Positions 14,301 to 17,276 of a stretch of 24,524 bases of DNA are shown here, in pieces (the first letter of the stretch is position 1; every line of letters starts with the position of its first letter). This DNA is from Baffinella frigidus (taxonomy: Eukaryota; Cryptophyceae; Cryptomonadales; Baffinellaceae). Both the position numbers and the translations under genes were made by a program. The notes below the pieces were generated by a model. The model did not search any database. It was given only the letters and a program-made list of their open reading frames with translations, and had not been told where the DNA came from. The DNA is taken from the NCBI GenBank assembly GCA_026770585.1, contig MU646317.1:217267-241790 (forward strand). Direction: 5' to 3'.

Positions 14301-16315
14301 AAATCCTCAACCCAAATCAAACTGAATCAAATTATCGCCCCTAGATCAAACTAAACCCTAAACACTGAACCCCGAGAACAGATCGGGGGAGGCGGGCAGC
14401 TTCTGAAGCTCTACAAGCTCCGCGACGAGGCCCCGGATTCTGACAGCCCCTGATGTGCATTTTTGAGGCCTTACAGGACAGGGGCTGTGAATTCGAATAA
14501 AGAGCCTCGCTACCTGTTGCGCTGGCTCTCTATCCCTTAAGTGGCCAGTAGGATCATGCGCCCTACCGTAGGGCCCTAGGACCTGCCTAGGACCGCTTGC
14601 CGGTCAAATTTGACCGCCTGGCCACTCAAGGGATAGCCCCTGAGAAAGAGAACGCGATTGTTTCCTGTTCTTACAAAGTGCTGGGTTCCTCAGATGTGAG
14701 GCAGTCAATTCGAATGAAGAGCCTCGCTACCTGTTCCTCAGGCTCGCTACCTGTAGTTCACAGGATTTTCTCGAAAGTAAGGACACGCAGCGCCCTAGGG
14801 CAGTTTCCGATGTTCCTAGGCATGGATCCTGAGCCCACATGTACATCTCGAGCGGACGGGGAGGAGTGGGGGGATGCTTCATGAGAGTAATACAGACTTG
14901 GATTCCCGCCAGCCGCCAGCTGGAAGAGTACACATACAAGGGTGCCTCGCCCATAAGGAGCCGCCCCCCCCCCTAGGATACTGTAGGGTCCTAGGGGGAG
15001 GCAGTTTCGCATCGAGGTTCTGTTTTGTGGATAAAAATATTTGAGTTAGATTTAATAAAAATGGTCAACCACGACCTCATCAAGGTCAGACGGCACGGTG
15101 AGACGAGACGTAAGAGCTCTTGCTGCCCGCGACCACCCCTCAGGGTGGACGAAGAGAAGAAGCCCTAAATGTATCAATATAGCATGGCTCCAATGCCACC
15201 CTGAATCTGAAATAAATTACGTTATGGCGGTCCACACAGCGGACTTGGAAGGGATTTTGAATAACCCATAAGCGATAAGACCTAGGACCCTACGGTGGGC
15301 AATCCGTGGGGATATACCGGCGCCAGACCGACCAAACCTCCTGGACGGATACATGTACAGGCATCACTTCTTGCCCTTGATGATGGGGCAGCGCTGGTGT
15401 GGATACATAGGTACCTCGCTCATAAGAAACTGCCCCCCTCTAGGGCCACCATAGGGCCCTAGGCATGGGCCTACTGTAGGGTCCTACATGTAGAGGGGGA
15501 GGCGGTTCCACTCCACCCTTGCAGTCACCCCCTCTCTCCTTGGGTCGTTGGTGTCTGGCTGATCTCTTTCATCTTTGGTGTCTTGACTGATTTCACCTCA
15601 CCCCCTCACACGATCCCTCTCACCTTGTGGGGTACCCGTAGTTGGAGCTTTCATACTTCAGCTATGGGATACCATGAGCCTCATAGAGACTGACTTGTGG
15701 TTCGATGTGTGGGCGAGCGCGGTCCTATGTATCAACTCAAGCACCCCCAAAGAACCAACCCTTTATCCCCTCTTCACGAGCCTCTGCACTGGAAAGCTCA
15801 ACGCGATCCGAAAGCAAAAATGCTTTCTCTGCAGTCCTTTCTACAGAAGGGCGTGTCGTTGGGCTATGTTGGGAGAAATTAAAACCTAAAGGACCTGAAG
15901 GTTCTGCCGCGATCCTCTGCACCGGGGGGCCTGAATGTGATCCGAAAGAAAGCATGGCTTTTCTGCAGAACGAGTTCCGGTGTCCGCCTGTGTTGGGAGC
16001 TCGAAGAACCTAAAGGACCTAAAGCGAAAAATGCTTTCCCTGCAGATCCCTTCTACGGAACGGCGTGTCGTTAGCATATGTTGGGAGAAATTAAAACCTA
16101 AAGGACCTAAAGGACCTAAAGGACCTAAAGGAAAGCAAAAATGCTTTTTCTGCAAATCTTTTCTACGGAAAGGCGTGTCGTTGGGCTATGCTGGGAGAAA
16201 TCAAAACCTAAAGAACCTAAAGGACACCAAGGACCCCGACACCAAGGTCTACACAGCGGGCTACGAAGGGATTTTCGGCCCGAATCGGGCCACCTTTCCG
16301 TGGTCTTATCCGTAG
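2..16315 (+). CDS. Large multi-exon gene, product not recognised (5' partial)
   Basis: Exon chain inferred from AG-bounded open segments separated by telomere-like introns. Best exons: 2-70, 758-1183, 1327-1398, 1514-1540, 2720-2749, 3162-3279, 4254-4608, 6927-7001, 7201-7260, 7825-7869, 8396-8489, 9175-9272, 10211-10266 plus 10618-10636, 11393-11487, 11752 onward (or its copies at 12249 and 12397), and last exon 16247-16315 ending in TAG. Splice phases match at 2-70/758 (0), 3279/4254 (1), 8489/9175 (1), 10636/11393 (0) and 11487/11752 (2), which is the main support for one gene. The join 4608/6927 does not match, so an exon is missing there; 12451-16246 is also unresolved. The encoded protein would be several hundred residues: early exons look helical (HEAT-like), later ones beta-rich. 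I recognise no family, and two adjacent + strand genes cannot be excluded. Confidence 0.5.
319..525. repeat. Foldback (MITE-like) element, 207 bp
   Basis: Left arm near 319-360 starts TATTGTCGAAATGGGCTT and ends TCAGGTCAG. The right arm near 479-525 is its reverse complement with a few substitutions and a 5-nt length difference. Arms of about 42-47 bp flank a loop of about 118 bp with no coding sign. It lies in the first visible intron of the large gene. A non-autonomous DNA transposon is likely; no transposase is visible. Confidence 0.6.
595..694. repeat. Foldback element, about 100 bp
   Basis: The stretch GTTGGCCACGAAAAGAATG at the left is matched in inverted orientation by TTCGTTCTTTTCGCGCGGCC at the right. 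Inner arms AAAGTTGAC and ATCAACGTTT also pair. The inner motif links it to the AAGTTGAC stem-loop family found elsewhere in the window. It ends about 60 bp before the exon at 758. Confidence 0.5.
758..1183 (+). CDS. Long exon of the large gene, HEAT-like, with repeated Gly-Pro-Ala-Ser-Gly
   Basis: Bounded by CACAG at 753-757 and CAG|GTGCCG after 1183: 426 nt, 142 codons, phase 0 at both ends. It opens VAQVALWEALHPVG. The middle has three GPASG units (part of a short GC-rich direct repeat near 865-935). It continues with amphipathic helical text (AVGLACLRAMEGIASPAL and VRVEAVRGLLPVLRHG). That pattern resembles HEAT/armadillo repeats but is not diagnostic. Overlapping minus-strand open frames here are GC-rich shadows. 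Confidence 0.55.
1327..1398 (+). CDS. Exon of the large gene (24 codons)
   Basis: CAG at 1324-1326 precedes GAGGGGGAG; the exon reads EGEGGGDVEAAVLIAGC then LCDESLE and ends GAG|GTGAAT, phase 0. A copy of its 3' part lies at 1611-1663, where it is directly continuous with the next exon without an intron. Confidence 0.5.
1399..1513 (+). mobile_element. Introner-like intron, 115 bp, flanked by GGAGGTG direct repeats
   Basis: Starts GTGAAT, ends GGGAG, and carries a perfect TACTAAC branch-site-like motif at 1469-1475, about 38 nt before the AG. The paralogous copy at 1611-1663 reads straight through the same junction (TTTGGAGGTGCTGTGC), so this 115 bp is extra. The direct repeat GGAGGTG at both ends looks like a target-site duplication that supplies one splice site. 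Short hairpins sit at both ends: GTGAAT/ATTCAC at the start and GTGCGG/CCGCAC near the end. It has none of the telomere-like filler of other introns. Confidence 0.6.
1514..1540 (+). CDS. Short exon of the large gene (9 codons)
   Basis: Reads VLCAGLSLE and ends GAG|GTAATT in phase 0. The paralogous segment in the copy at 1611-1663 reads the same nine residues and ends GAA|GTATCT. Confidence 0.45.
1611..1663 (+). pseudogene. Intronless duplicate of the 1327-1398 and 1514-1540 exon pair
   Basis: The text from GGGTGTCTTTGCGATG to CTCGAA matches the 3' part of exon 1327-1398 joined directly to exon 1514-1540, with only a few substitutions. It lacks the 115-bp insert. It could be an alternative exon, but it has no clear acceptor upstream. 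Confidence 0.55.
2015..2210. repeat. Nested palindromic element
   Basis: Outer arms GCTAACGCC (near 2029) and GGCGTTAGC (near 2166) enclose an inner hairpin at 2065-2151 built from GCCTACGGTAGG and CCTACCGTAGGC. A third perfect hairpin, TATGGGGCTACC/GGTAGCCCCATA with a 1-nt loop, lies at 2186-2210. It belongs to the window-wide CTACGGTAGG hairpin family. Confidence 0.6.
2211..2719 (+). other. Telomere-like intron sequence with three copies of a 33-nt exon-like unit
   Basis: Mostly CCCTAAA/CCCTGAA-type heptamers plus a CT-rich microsatellite at about 2328-2388. Three 33-nt units preceded by CAG lie at 2423-2455, 2536-2568 and 2670-2702. They share GGTGCGT or AGTGCGT near the start and GAGGCAG at the end. 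In one frame they read like AVRxDGVEA. Which one is spliced, and in which phase, is not clear; the third ends GGCAG|GC, a possible GC donor. Confidence 0.4.
2720..2749 (+). CDS. Short exon of the large gene (10 codons)
   Basis: CCCAG|GCG start and GAG|GTACTC end; reads ALFSNHPHTE in phase 0. Together with the following EVYELQEEVAQ segment it makes a plausible helix. A similar donor (GAG|GTACTCTCAAC) is used at 10636. Confidence 0.4.
3032..3094 (+). pseudogene. Partial copy of the 3162-3279 exon (or its 5' alternative)
   Basis: After CACAG it reads EVYELQEEVAQ and then degenerates into telomere-like sequence. It overlaps in content with the start of exon 3162-3279 but has three extra codons at its beginning. 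It may be the truer 5' end of that exon. Confidence 0.4.
3162..3279 (+). CDS. Exon of the large gene: coiled segment then LFLWAWRGTTIRAPPP
   Basis: CCAG precedes GAGCTACAAG; it ends CTCGACG|GTCAGT in phase 1 and joins in frame to exon 4254-4608 (codon G|GA). Key text: ELQEQVAQILASRLREE, then DDLFLWAWRGTTIRAPPP. The donor GT is kept in all degraded copies at 3408-3483, 3556-3617 and 3842-3897, which supports this boundary. No known family was recognised. Confidence 0.5.
3303..3410. repeat. 22-bp minisatellite
   Basis: Five adjacent units of about 22 bp with core TTAGAGGTCGTCTTACACGC, each slightly diverged. Single units recur at 3536, 4080, 4195 and 12555, in front of exons or exon copies. 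It lies between two copies of the LFLWAWRG exon. Confidence 0.65.
3408..3897 (+). pseudogene. Three degraded copies of the 3162-3279 exon
   Basis: Copies at 3408-3483 (reads DDLFLWAWRGSSIRAPPP), 3556-3617 (LWDWDWRRTTIRAPPP) and 3842-3897 (LIWAWCGSTIGTPSP). Similarity to the parent exon falls along the series. Each ends at the same GT. The first could still be spliced as an alternative exon; the last is badly eroded. Confidence 0.6.
3623..3707. repeat. GTTGACTAAAC foldback element, 85 bp
   Basis: Perfect 11-bp terminal inverted repeats GTTGACTAAAC / GTTTAGTCAAC with two internal TGTACC motifs. Extra copies of the right end (TGTGTTTAGTCAAC) sit at 3772-3785 and 3829-3842. A relative with the same ends is at 19873-19956. 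Confidence 0.65.
3898..4253 (+). other. Intron with telomere-like repeats in mixed orientation
   Basis: About 3910-3975 carries GGGGTTAGGG-type repeats, the reverse of most introns of this gene; normal CCCTAAA orientation resumes at about 4053. Two minisatellite units precede the acceptor CAG at 4251-4253. Confidence 0.5.
4254..4608 (+). CDS. Exon of the large gene with Gly-rich internal duplication
   Basis: Joins in frame to 3279, reading GEWVGGKALEHPCGTLIF. It then has two related Gly-rich units, each with (Q/E)RESRFT(E/D)K followed by Gly/Tyr-rich text, and ends EELRVAVSEAAIAHA. The 3' end is CATGCAAG|GCAAAG, a GC-type donor; three of its degraded copies (4720-5165) end ATGCCAG|GCA or similar, while others have AGAC. 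The end phase 2 does not fit the next recognised exon at 6927, so an exon is missing between them. Confidence 0.5.
4720..5325 (+). pseudogene. Five degraded copies of the 3' part of exon 4254-4608
   Basis: Copies at 4720-4766, 4852-4915, 5015-5046, 5127-5165 and about 5310-5324. The second is longest (LKCGEEELRLELSGAGIAHA). All share GCGCATGCC(A/T)G at the 3' end. They shorten progressively away from the parent and are separated by CCCTAAA/CCCGAAA repeats. Confidence 0.6.
5326..6020 (+). other. Homogenised heptamer intron with five or six echoes of a short CCAGGAGGTGCC unit
   Basis: Long runs of AAACCCG and AAACCCC heptamers (5580-5710) are interrupted by units beginning CCAG followed by GAGGTGCC, GTGGTGCG or GGGGTGCT. 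These lie near 5567, 5725, 5825, 5896 and 6003. The units near 5825 and 6003 continue as GGATCTGCGG and GGATCTACG. They may mark the missing exon that would restore phase after 4608, but no copy is clean enough to call. Open frames full of GFGVWG here are translated heptamers. Confidence 0.45.
6021..6926. other. Non-telomeric stretch, no gene seen
   Basis: Free of heptamer filler and AT-richer. It contains a hairpin CCTAACATTTAAT / ATTAAATGTTAG at about 6112-6155, and two copies of CCACTTTCGACG about 50 bp apart (6489 and 6550). No convincing exon was seen, and it may be an old inserted element. It ends at the acceptor of the 6927 exon. Confidence 0.4.
6927..7001 (+). CDS. Exon of the large gene (25 codons)
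   Basis: CAG at 6924-6926, GTTGGGTCC start, ACC|GTGGTC end, phase 0. Reads VGSSAAGRLLTLASMAASQR then GVLDT. Helical character. Joins in phase to 7201-7260. Confidence 0.45.
7201..7260 (+). CDS. Exon of the large gene (20 codons)
   Basis: CGCAG then GTGCACTTAG; ends GCTGCG|GTCTGC, phase 0. Reads VHLVSREMAHAPPDAATQAA. A degraded copy at about 7410-7463 keeps MVHALPDAATL-like text and the ACG|GTCTCC donor but has a stop. Confidence 0.5.
7410..7463 (+). pseudogene. Degraded copy of exon 7201-7260
   Basis: Shares TGGTGCACGCCCTCCCGGAC and GCTGCCACGC with the parent, then an in-frame TAG and a donor-like ACG|GTCTCC. It is flanked by CACTAAA-type heptamers. Confidence 0.5.
7825..7869 (+). CDS. Short exon of the large gene (15 codons)
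   Basis: CCAG|GAGCTC start and GAG|GTACAC end, phase 0. Reads ELFLGQHAFPLSLRE. It fits in phase between 7260 and 8396. Confidence 0.45.
8057..8231 (+). pseudogene. Two partial copies of exon 8396-8489
   Basis: 8057-8100 reads VLAAASDRAGGHAG and then stops matching. 8172-8231 reads LLAAANDPGGGHAERDPAIL. Both follow a CAG. They lie upstream of the complete copy. Confidence 0.6.
8396..8489 (+). CDS. Exon of the large gene, best of four copies
   Basis: GCAG|GTTCTGGCAG start, CCAG|GTGTCA end, phase 1. Reads VLAAASDPGGGHAGRDSAAL then PAYLTGLHITP. Its phase joins cleanly to 9175 (codon G|AC). AT-rich intron sequence with repeated TATATTATA precedes it at 8270-8345. Confidence 0.5.
8588..8776 (+). 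pseudogene. Split copy and fragment of exon 8396-8489
   Basis: 8588-8624 (GGHAERDFA) and 8653-8697 (AALPSHLAGLHITP) are the two halves of one copy separated by about 30 extra bases. 8752-8776 is a small fragment (PAHLTGL). The 70-bp flank after the donor (8474-8543) is repeated almost exactly at 8682-8751, so the duplication included intron sequence. Confidence 0.6.
8951..9134. repeat. Foldback element, 184 bp, long arms
   Basis: Left arm GAGCCATTCCGGTAGGACTT and on to about 9012. The right arm from about 9073 to 9134 is its reverse complement (AAGTCCTACCGGAATAGCTC). Arms are about 60 bp with few mismatches. The loop carries a TTTGTACCA motif. AT-rich against its surroundings; MITE-like, no protein. 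Confidence 0.7.
9175..9272 (+). CDS. Exon of the large gene (32 codons plus 2 nt)
   Basis: CACAG precedes ACGTTACGCG; completes codon GAC with 8489 and ends CAG|GTTGTG in phase 0. Reads VTRDTSKSLRTISVTPGTSW then LDVEWAFLHTAQ. The alternation suggests beta strands. Confidence 0.5.
9791..9845. repeat. Hairpin AAATTGTTTGTTA
   Basis: AAATTGTTTGTTAAGACCGTA at 9791-9811 pairs with TACGGTCCTAACAAACAATTT at 9825-9845 (one mismatch); 13-nt loop. Confidence 0.7.
9924..10098. repeat. Large foldback element of the CTACGGTAGG family
   Basis: Left arm includes ATGGACTAAAAATGGGGTAG and AGTTAGGCCTACCGGATTGC. The right arm is the near-complete reverse complement, ending ATTTAGTCCGTTAGCCTATC. The inner part has CCTAGGAC and CTACGGCCTACGGTAGG. 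AACATGC flanks both ends and could be a target duplication. Confidence 0.7.
10211..10636 (+). CDS. Exon of the large gene interrupted by an assembly gap
   Basis: CAG|GAGGACCTT start, CCAGAG|GTACTC end. Left part 10211-10266 reads EDLSNPAERSHTLSFSVP; after the gap the same text repeats and continues PPGVYSPE. Collapsing the repeated 31 bases gives exactly 25 codons, phase 0 at both ends, matching 9272 and 11393. Confidence 0.5.
10267..10586. other. Assembly gap (320 N)
   Basis: All N. The 31 bases before it (10236-10266) are repeated exactly after it (10587-10617), so the gap probably joins two overlapping contig ends and does not represent missing sequence. Confidence 0.95.
10637..11392 (+). 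other. Intron, half non-telomeric, half CCCTAAA array
   Basis: A 13-bp direct repeat GAACCGTCAAGTT at 10691-10703 and 11221-11233 brackets AT-rich sequence without heptamers; it may be an inserted segment. At about 11172-11198 CTCTGTGCAG|CTGGCAGC echoes the next exon start. Near-perfect CCCTAAA repeats fill about 11266-11380. Confidence 0.5.
11393..11487 (+). CDS. Exon of the large gene (GGTLILSPDP)
   Basis: GCGCAG|CTCTCC start, ATTC|GTAAAC end, phase 2. Reads LSASFTAAEGGTLILSPDPP then SFPARASTTSH. Joins in frame to 11752 (TC|G). A copy at 11900-11970 lacks almost all of the following intron. Confidence 0.5.
11488..11751 (+). other. Telomere-like intron, absent from the paralogous copy
   Basis: 264 bp of CCCTAAA, AAACCCC and CACCCCA heptamers between GTAAAC and ACAAG. 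In the copy at 11900-12069 the same two exon ends are separated only by GACAAG. Confidence 0.6.
11752..12450 (+). CDS. Mosaic of four IRLLFESGPNADRFAPLY exon copies
   Basis: The first copy starts at 11752 (in frame with 11487) and reads RRAPPLVTLQIRLLFESGP and on to FAPL. Others at 12016-12069, 12249-12302 and 12397-12450 are each 54 nt, 18 codons, ending TAT|GT or TAT|GC. After the first copy, without an intron, come a copy of the gene's last exon (about 11840-11889) and a copy of exon 11393-11487 (11900-11970). Only some of these can be used in one mRNA; 12249 and 12397 have the best boundaries. They could be alternative exons or debris. Confidence 0.45.
12071..12217. repeat. Foldback element, 147 bp
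   Basis: Arms of about 34 bp: CTTGGTCGGATATCGAGGGG at left and its near-perfect reverse complement ending CTATCCGACCAAG at right. A central hairpin CTTCAGCTCC/GGAGCTGAAG lies at 12115-12139. It abuts the TAT end of an exon copy. Confidence 0.7.
12493..12534 (+). repeat. AAAGTTGAC stem-loop, copy
   Basis: AAAGTTGAC ... GTCAACTT with diverged interior. Preceded by the family flank GGGCTCTTTTCCGCTCC. Confidence 0.6.
12573..12712. repeat. Foldback element, 140 bp, 24-bp perfect ends
   Basis: GAGTATTCCTCAGGAATACG continues to ATTT and is matched exactly in inverse at 12689-12712. The arm itself is a hairpin (GTATTCC/GGAATAC). Sub-terminal GGTGTATCTTA and TAAGATACACC also pair. Confidence 0.75.
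12713..13330 (+). other. Intron sequence, no clear exon
   Basis: GGTTGACTAAAC and TTTGTACC motifs near 12811-12837. CCCTAAA and ACCATAA heptamers cover about 12905-13110. An open frame at 13142-13417 is compositionally plain and only its 3' part resembles exon echoes. Confidence 0.4.
13331..13415 (+). pseudogene. Exon-like segment KIRLLPPLSRLSSRLRQEQW
   Basis: The RLRQEQWV text recurs as RLTQEQWVPLKLPLSLAS at 13641-13704. The two are copies of one another, separated by a stem-loop and a 131-bp foldback element. Neither has unambiguous splice sites. One of them is probably an exon of the large gene. Confidence 0.35.
13424..13465 (+). repeat. AAAGTTGAC stem-loop, best copy
   Basis: AAAGTTGAC and GTCAACTTT form the outer stem, GGTTT and AAACC the inner stem, with loop GTACCACG. 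42 bp. Confidence 0.75.
13510..13640. repeat. MITE-like element, 131 bp, 25-bp perfect inverted ends
   Basis: CATGTTTAATTTAAAAGAAA and on to TGGA at the left end; exact reverse complement at 13616-13640. AT-rich in a GC-rich setting. The interior has CCTAATTAA repeats and CCTATG/CATAGG. No coding capacity. It ends directly before an exon-like segment. Confidence 0.8.
13641..13704 (+). pseudogene. Exon-like segment RLTQEQWVPLKLPLSLAS
   Basis: Open; partner of 13331-13415. A weaker copy of its 3' half with flank lies at 13809-13845. Donor not clear (GCCAG|TTTGGG). Confidence 0.35.
13734..13774 (+). repeat. AAAGTTGAC stem-loop, copy
   Basis: AAAGTTGACGGGGTTGTACC ... GTCAACTT; flank GGGCCCTTTTTCGCTCG as in the other copies. 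Confidence 0.7.
13871..13911 (+). repeat. AAAGTTGAC stem-loop, copy
   Basis: Inner stem GGGTT/AACCC in place of GGTTT/AAACC, with the same loop GTACCACG: paired changes keep the stem. Confidence 0.7.
14028..14133. repeat. Foldback element, 106 bp (pair member 1)
   Basis: TATCCCTCAAGTGGCCAG / CTGGCCACTTAAGGGATA ends. The interior has CCTAGG, GCGGTAGGGC and a GGTCTTAAAAGACC hairpin. An inverted relative lies at 14531-14635. Confidence 0.7.
14184..14450 (+). pseudogene. Two copies of an exon-like segment GGGGQLLKLYKLRDEAP
   Basis: 14184-14219 reads IWGGGQLIKLYK. 14382-14450 reads IGGGGQLLKLYKLRDEAP then DSDSP and a TGA. Both follow GAGAACAG. The second may be a real exon of the large gene; donor unclear. 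Confidence 0.35.
14484..14762 (+). pseudogene. Two copies of an exon-like segment AVNSNEEPRYL
   Basis: 14484-14530 reads AVNSNKEPRYLLRWLS. 14701-14762 reads AVNSNEEPRYLFLRLATCSS. A foldback element (14531-14635) lies between them. Confidence 0.35.
14531..14635. repeat. Foldback element, 105 bp (pair member 2)
   Basis: Reverse-orientation relative of 14028-14133: same TATCCCTTAAGTGGCCAG ends and CCTACCGTAGGGCCCTAGG core. Contains the perfect palindrome CGGTCAAATTTGACCG at 14601-14616. Confidence 0.7.
14946..15010. repeat. CCTCGC-CATAAG hairpin element, short copy
   Basis: GCCTCGCCCATAAGGAGCCG, then CCCCCTAGG...CCTAGGGGG. Same family as 15412-15508 and 16984-17083. Confidence 0.6.
15229..15260 (+). 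pseudogene. Degraded copy of the last exon of the large gene
   Basis: GTCCACACAGCGGACTTGGA then AGGGATTTTG matches 16247-16278 with substitutions and a TGA. About 1 kb upstream of the intact last exon. Confidence 0.5.
15364..15398 (-). pseudogene. Stray copy of the methyltransferase terminal exon
   Basis: Minus strand reads HQRCPIIKGKK then TGA, a copy of the methyltransferase C-terminus (IQRCAIIKCKK). It lies inside the oppositely oriented large gene, beyond that gene's stop. Confidence 0.6.
15412..15508. repeat. CCTCGC-CATAAG hairpin element
   Basis: Begins ACCTCGCTCATAAGAAACTG and ends GGGGGAGGCGGTTCC, with GGGCCCTAGG and CTACTGTAGGGTCCTAC inside. It follows the stray terminal-exon copy, as the relative at 16984-17083 does. 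Confidence 0.6.
15509..15800. other. Intron sequence without heptamer filler
   Basis: Pyrimidine-rich stretch (about 15520-15620), no clear exon. Overlapping open frames 15674-16013 mostly read through the repeated segment described next. Confidence 0.35.
15801..16230 (+). repeat. Array of four copies of an exon-like unit (SFLQKGVSLGYVG)
   Basis: Units of roughly 80-130 bp run from GATCCGAAAG or GCAAAAATGC, through CTGCAG|TCCTTTCTAC, to TGGGAGAAAT and AAACCTAAAGGACC. The exon-like parts are at about 15834-15873, 15967-15998, 16044-16085 and 16155-16195; the second is most diverged. One of them is probably the penultimate exon. A (CTAAAGGAC)n run is at 16096-16135. Confidence 0.5.
16247..16315 (+). 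CDS. Last exon of the large gene
   Basis: CCAAG|GTCTACACAG start, 22 codons reading VYTAGYEGIFGPNRATFPW then SYP and TAG. Copies without the stop sit at 15229-15260 and about 11840-11889. The protein end is not recognised. Confidence 0.5.
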   Translation, partial: VYTAGYEGIFGPNRATFPWSYP

Positions 16316-16423
16316 GAACCCCCCCTATGTCCCTACGGTGTTGCCTCGTACTGTAGGCCCTAAGGATGATCCCTTCTGGGTTATTCACTGATTATTCACG
16401 AAACCCCTTCGTAGAGCCAGTGT

Positions 16424-16610
16424 GGAAAGACTGTCCTGCCAATTCTGAGAACCTGAGAACCTGAGAACCTTGAGAGCAATAACGTTTTAAGCGGACGTGA
16501 TGACGTTTTTCCCTCGAATTTCAAAATTCAATCGTCATCACGTCCGGTTAAAATGTTGTTGCTCTCAGGTTCTCAGGTTCTCAGGTTCTCAGAATTGGCC
16601 AAGTCTTTCC
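16424..16610. repeat. Long foldback element, 187 bp
   Basis: Arms of about 86 bp: GGAAAGACTGTCCTGCCAATT, then three GAGAACCT repeats, GAGAGCAATAACGTTTTAA, GCGGACGTGATGACG, and the reverse complement of all of this on the right. The loop is only about 15 nt. It sits just after the large gene's stop and would form a very stable hairpin in read-through RNA. Confidence 0.75.
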
Positions 16611-16933
16611 AATTTGACTCTAACATTGTAGTCCGCTGTGTGGGTGTACCACGCCAGTTCGTGAAGTGGAATTTCAGTGGTACGTCTTGTTTTTAATGTT
16701 GTACCGGGTTTTTCGATTCTAACTAAAATCGCGGACGTGGAAAGGACGGGGAGGTGCTTGTTGCCACACTCATCAGTACCACGAAACGAAACGTCGCGTC
16801 CTCCACACATCCGGGCACCACGGGCACCTCGCTCATATGACGTCACACCCTTCCAGGACCCGGCCGCAGGCTTGTCAGGGAACTTGCAGGGGTTACTTGC
16901 AAATACGTGAATACATGCGGTGTACTCGACGTA

Positions 16934-16968
16934 TCACTTGTGGCACTTGACAATCGTGCGACGCTGGT
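16934..16968 (-). pseudogene. Degraded copy of the methyltransferase terminal exon
   Basis: Minus strand reads QRRTIVKCHK then TGA after a CAG; about 220 bp downstream of the functional stop. The flank with GTGAATACATGCGGTGTACT is also duplicated from beside the real exon (17160-17180). Confidence 0.65.
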
Positions 16969-16983
16969 CTGGACAGTACAGGG

Positions 16984-17083
16984 GCACCTCGCACATAAGA
17001 AAACGCCTTCCCCTAGGAGCCTACAGTAGGCCTATGCCTAGGGCCCTACGATAGTACCAGGGTGGGGGCGTTTTCGTATGAGT
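16984..17083. repeat. CCTCGC-CATAAG hairpin element, best copy
   Basis: Ends ACCTCGCACATAAGAAAACG and CGTTTTCGTATGAGTGAGGT are inverted repeats. Interior CCTAGG, CTACAGTAGG and CTACGATAG. Confidence 0.65.
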
Positions 17084-17186
17084 GAGGTACTCCTGTAAAC
17101 CGCTCAAACCGCATGCTATCTCCACAACCCGCATGCAAGTAGCCGAGAGACGATGGCATGTGAATACATGTGGTGTACTGAAAAGA

Positions 17187-17276
17187 TCACTTCTTGCACT
17201 TGATGATCGCGCAGCGCTGGATGGTATCGACCGTCACCTCCGAGAACCCCGCGCTCTTCATCAACCACTCCAACTC
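17187..17276 (-). CDS. Methyltransferase exon 9 (terminal)
   Basis: CAG|GAGTTGGAG start, 29 codons then TGA. Reads ELEWLMKSAGFSEVTVDTIQ then RCAIIKCKK. The helix ELEWLMKSAGF matches the family's C-terminal region. Two broken copies lie downstream (16934-16968 and 15364-15398). Confidence 0.8.
   Translation of the reverse strand, partial: ELEWLMKSAGFSEVTVDTIQRCAIIKCKK

Larger units (their letters stand above)
16316..17186. other. Convergent intergenic region
   Basis: Between the stop codons of the two convergent genes. It contains the 16424-16610 foldback, several GTACC motifs, a copy of the methyltransferase terminal exon (16934-16968) and a hairpin element (16984-17083). No AATAAA-type poly(A) signal stands out. 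Confidence 0.55.
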
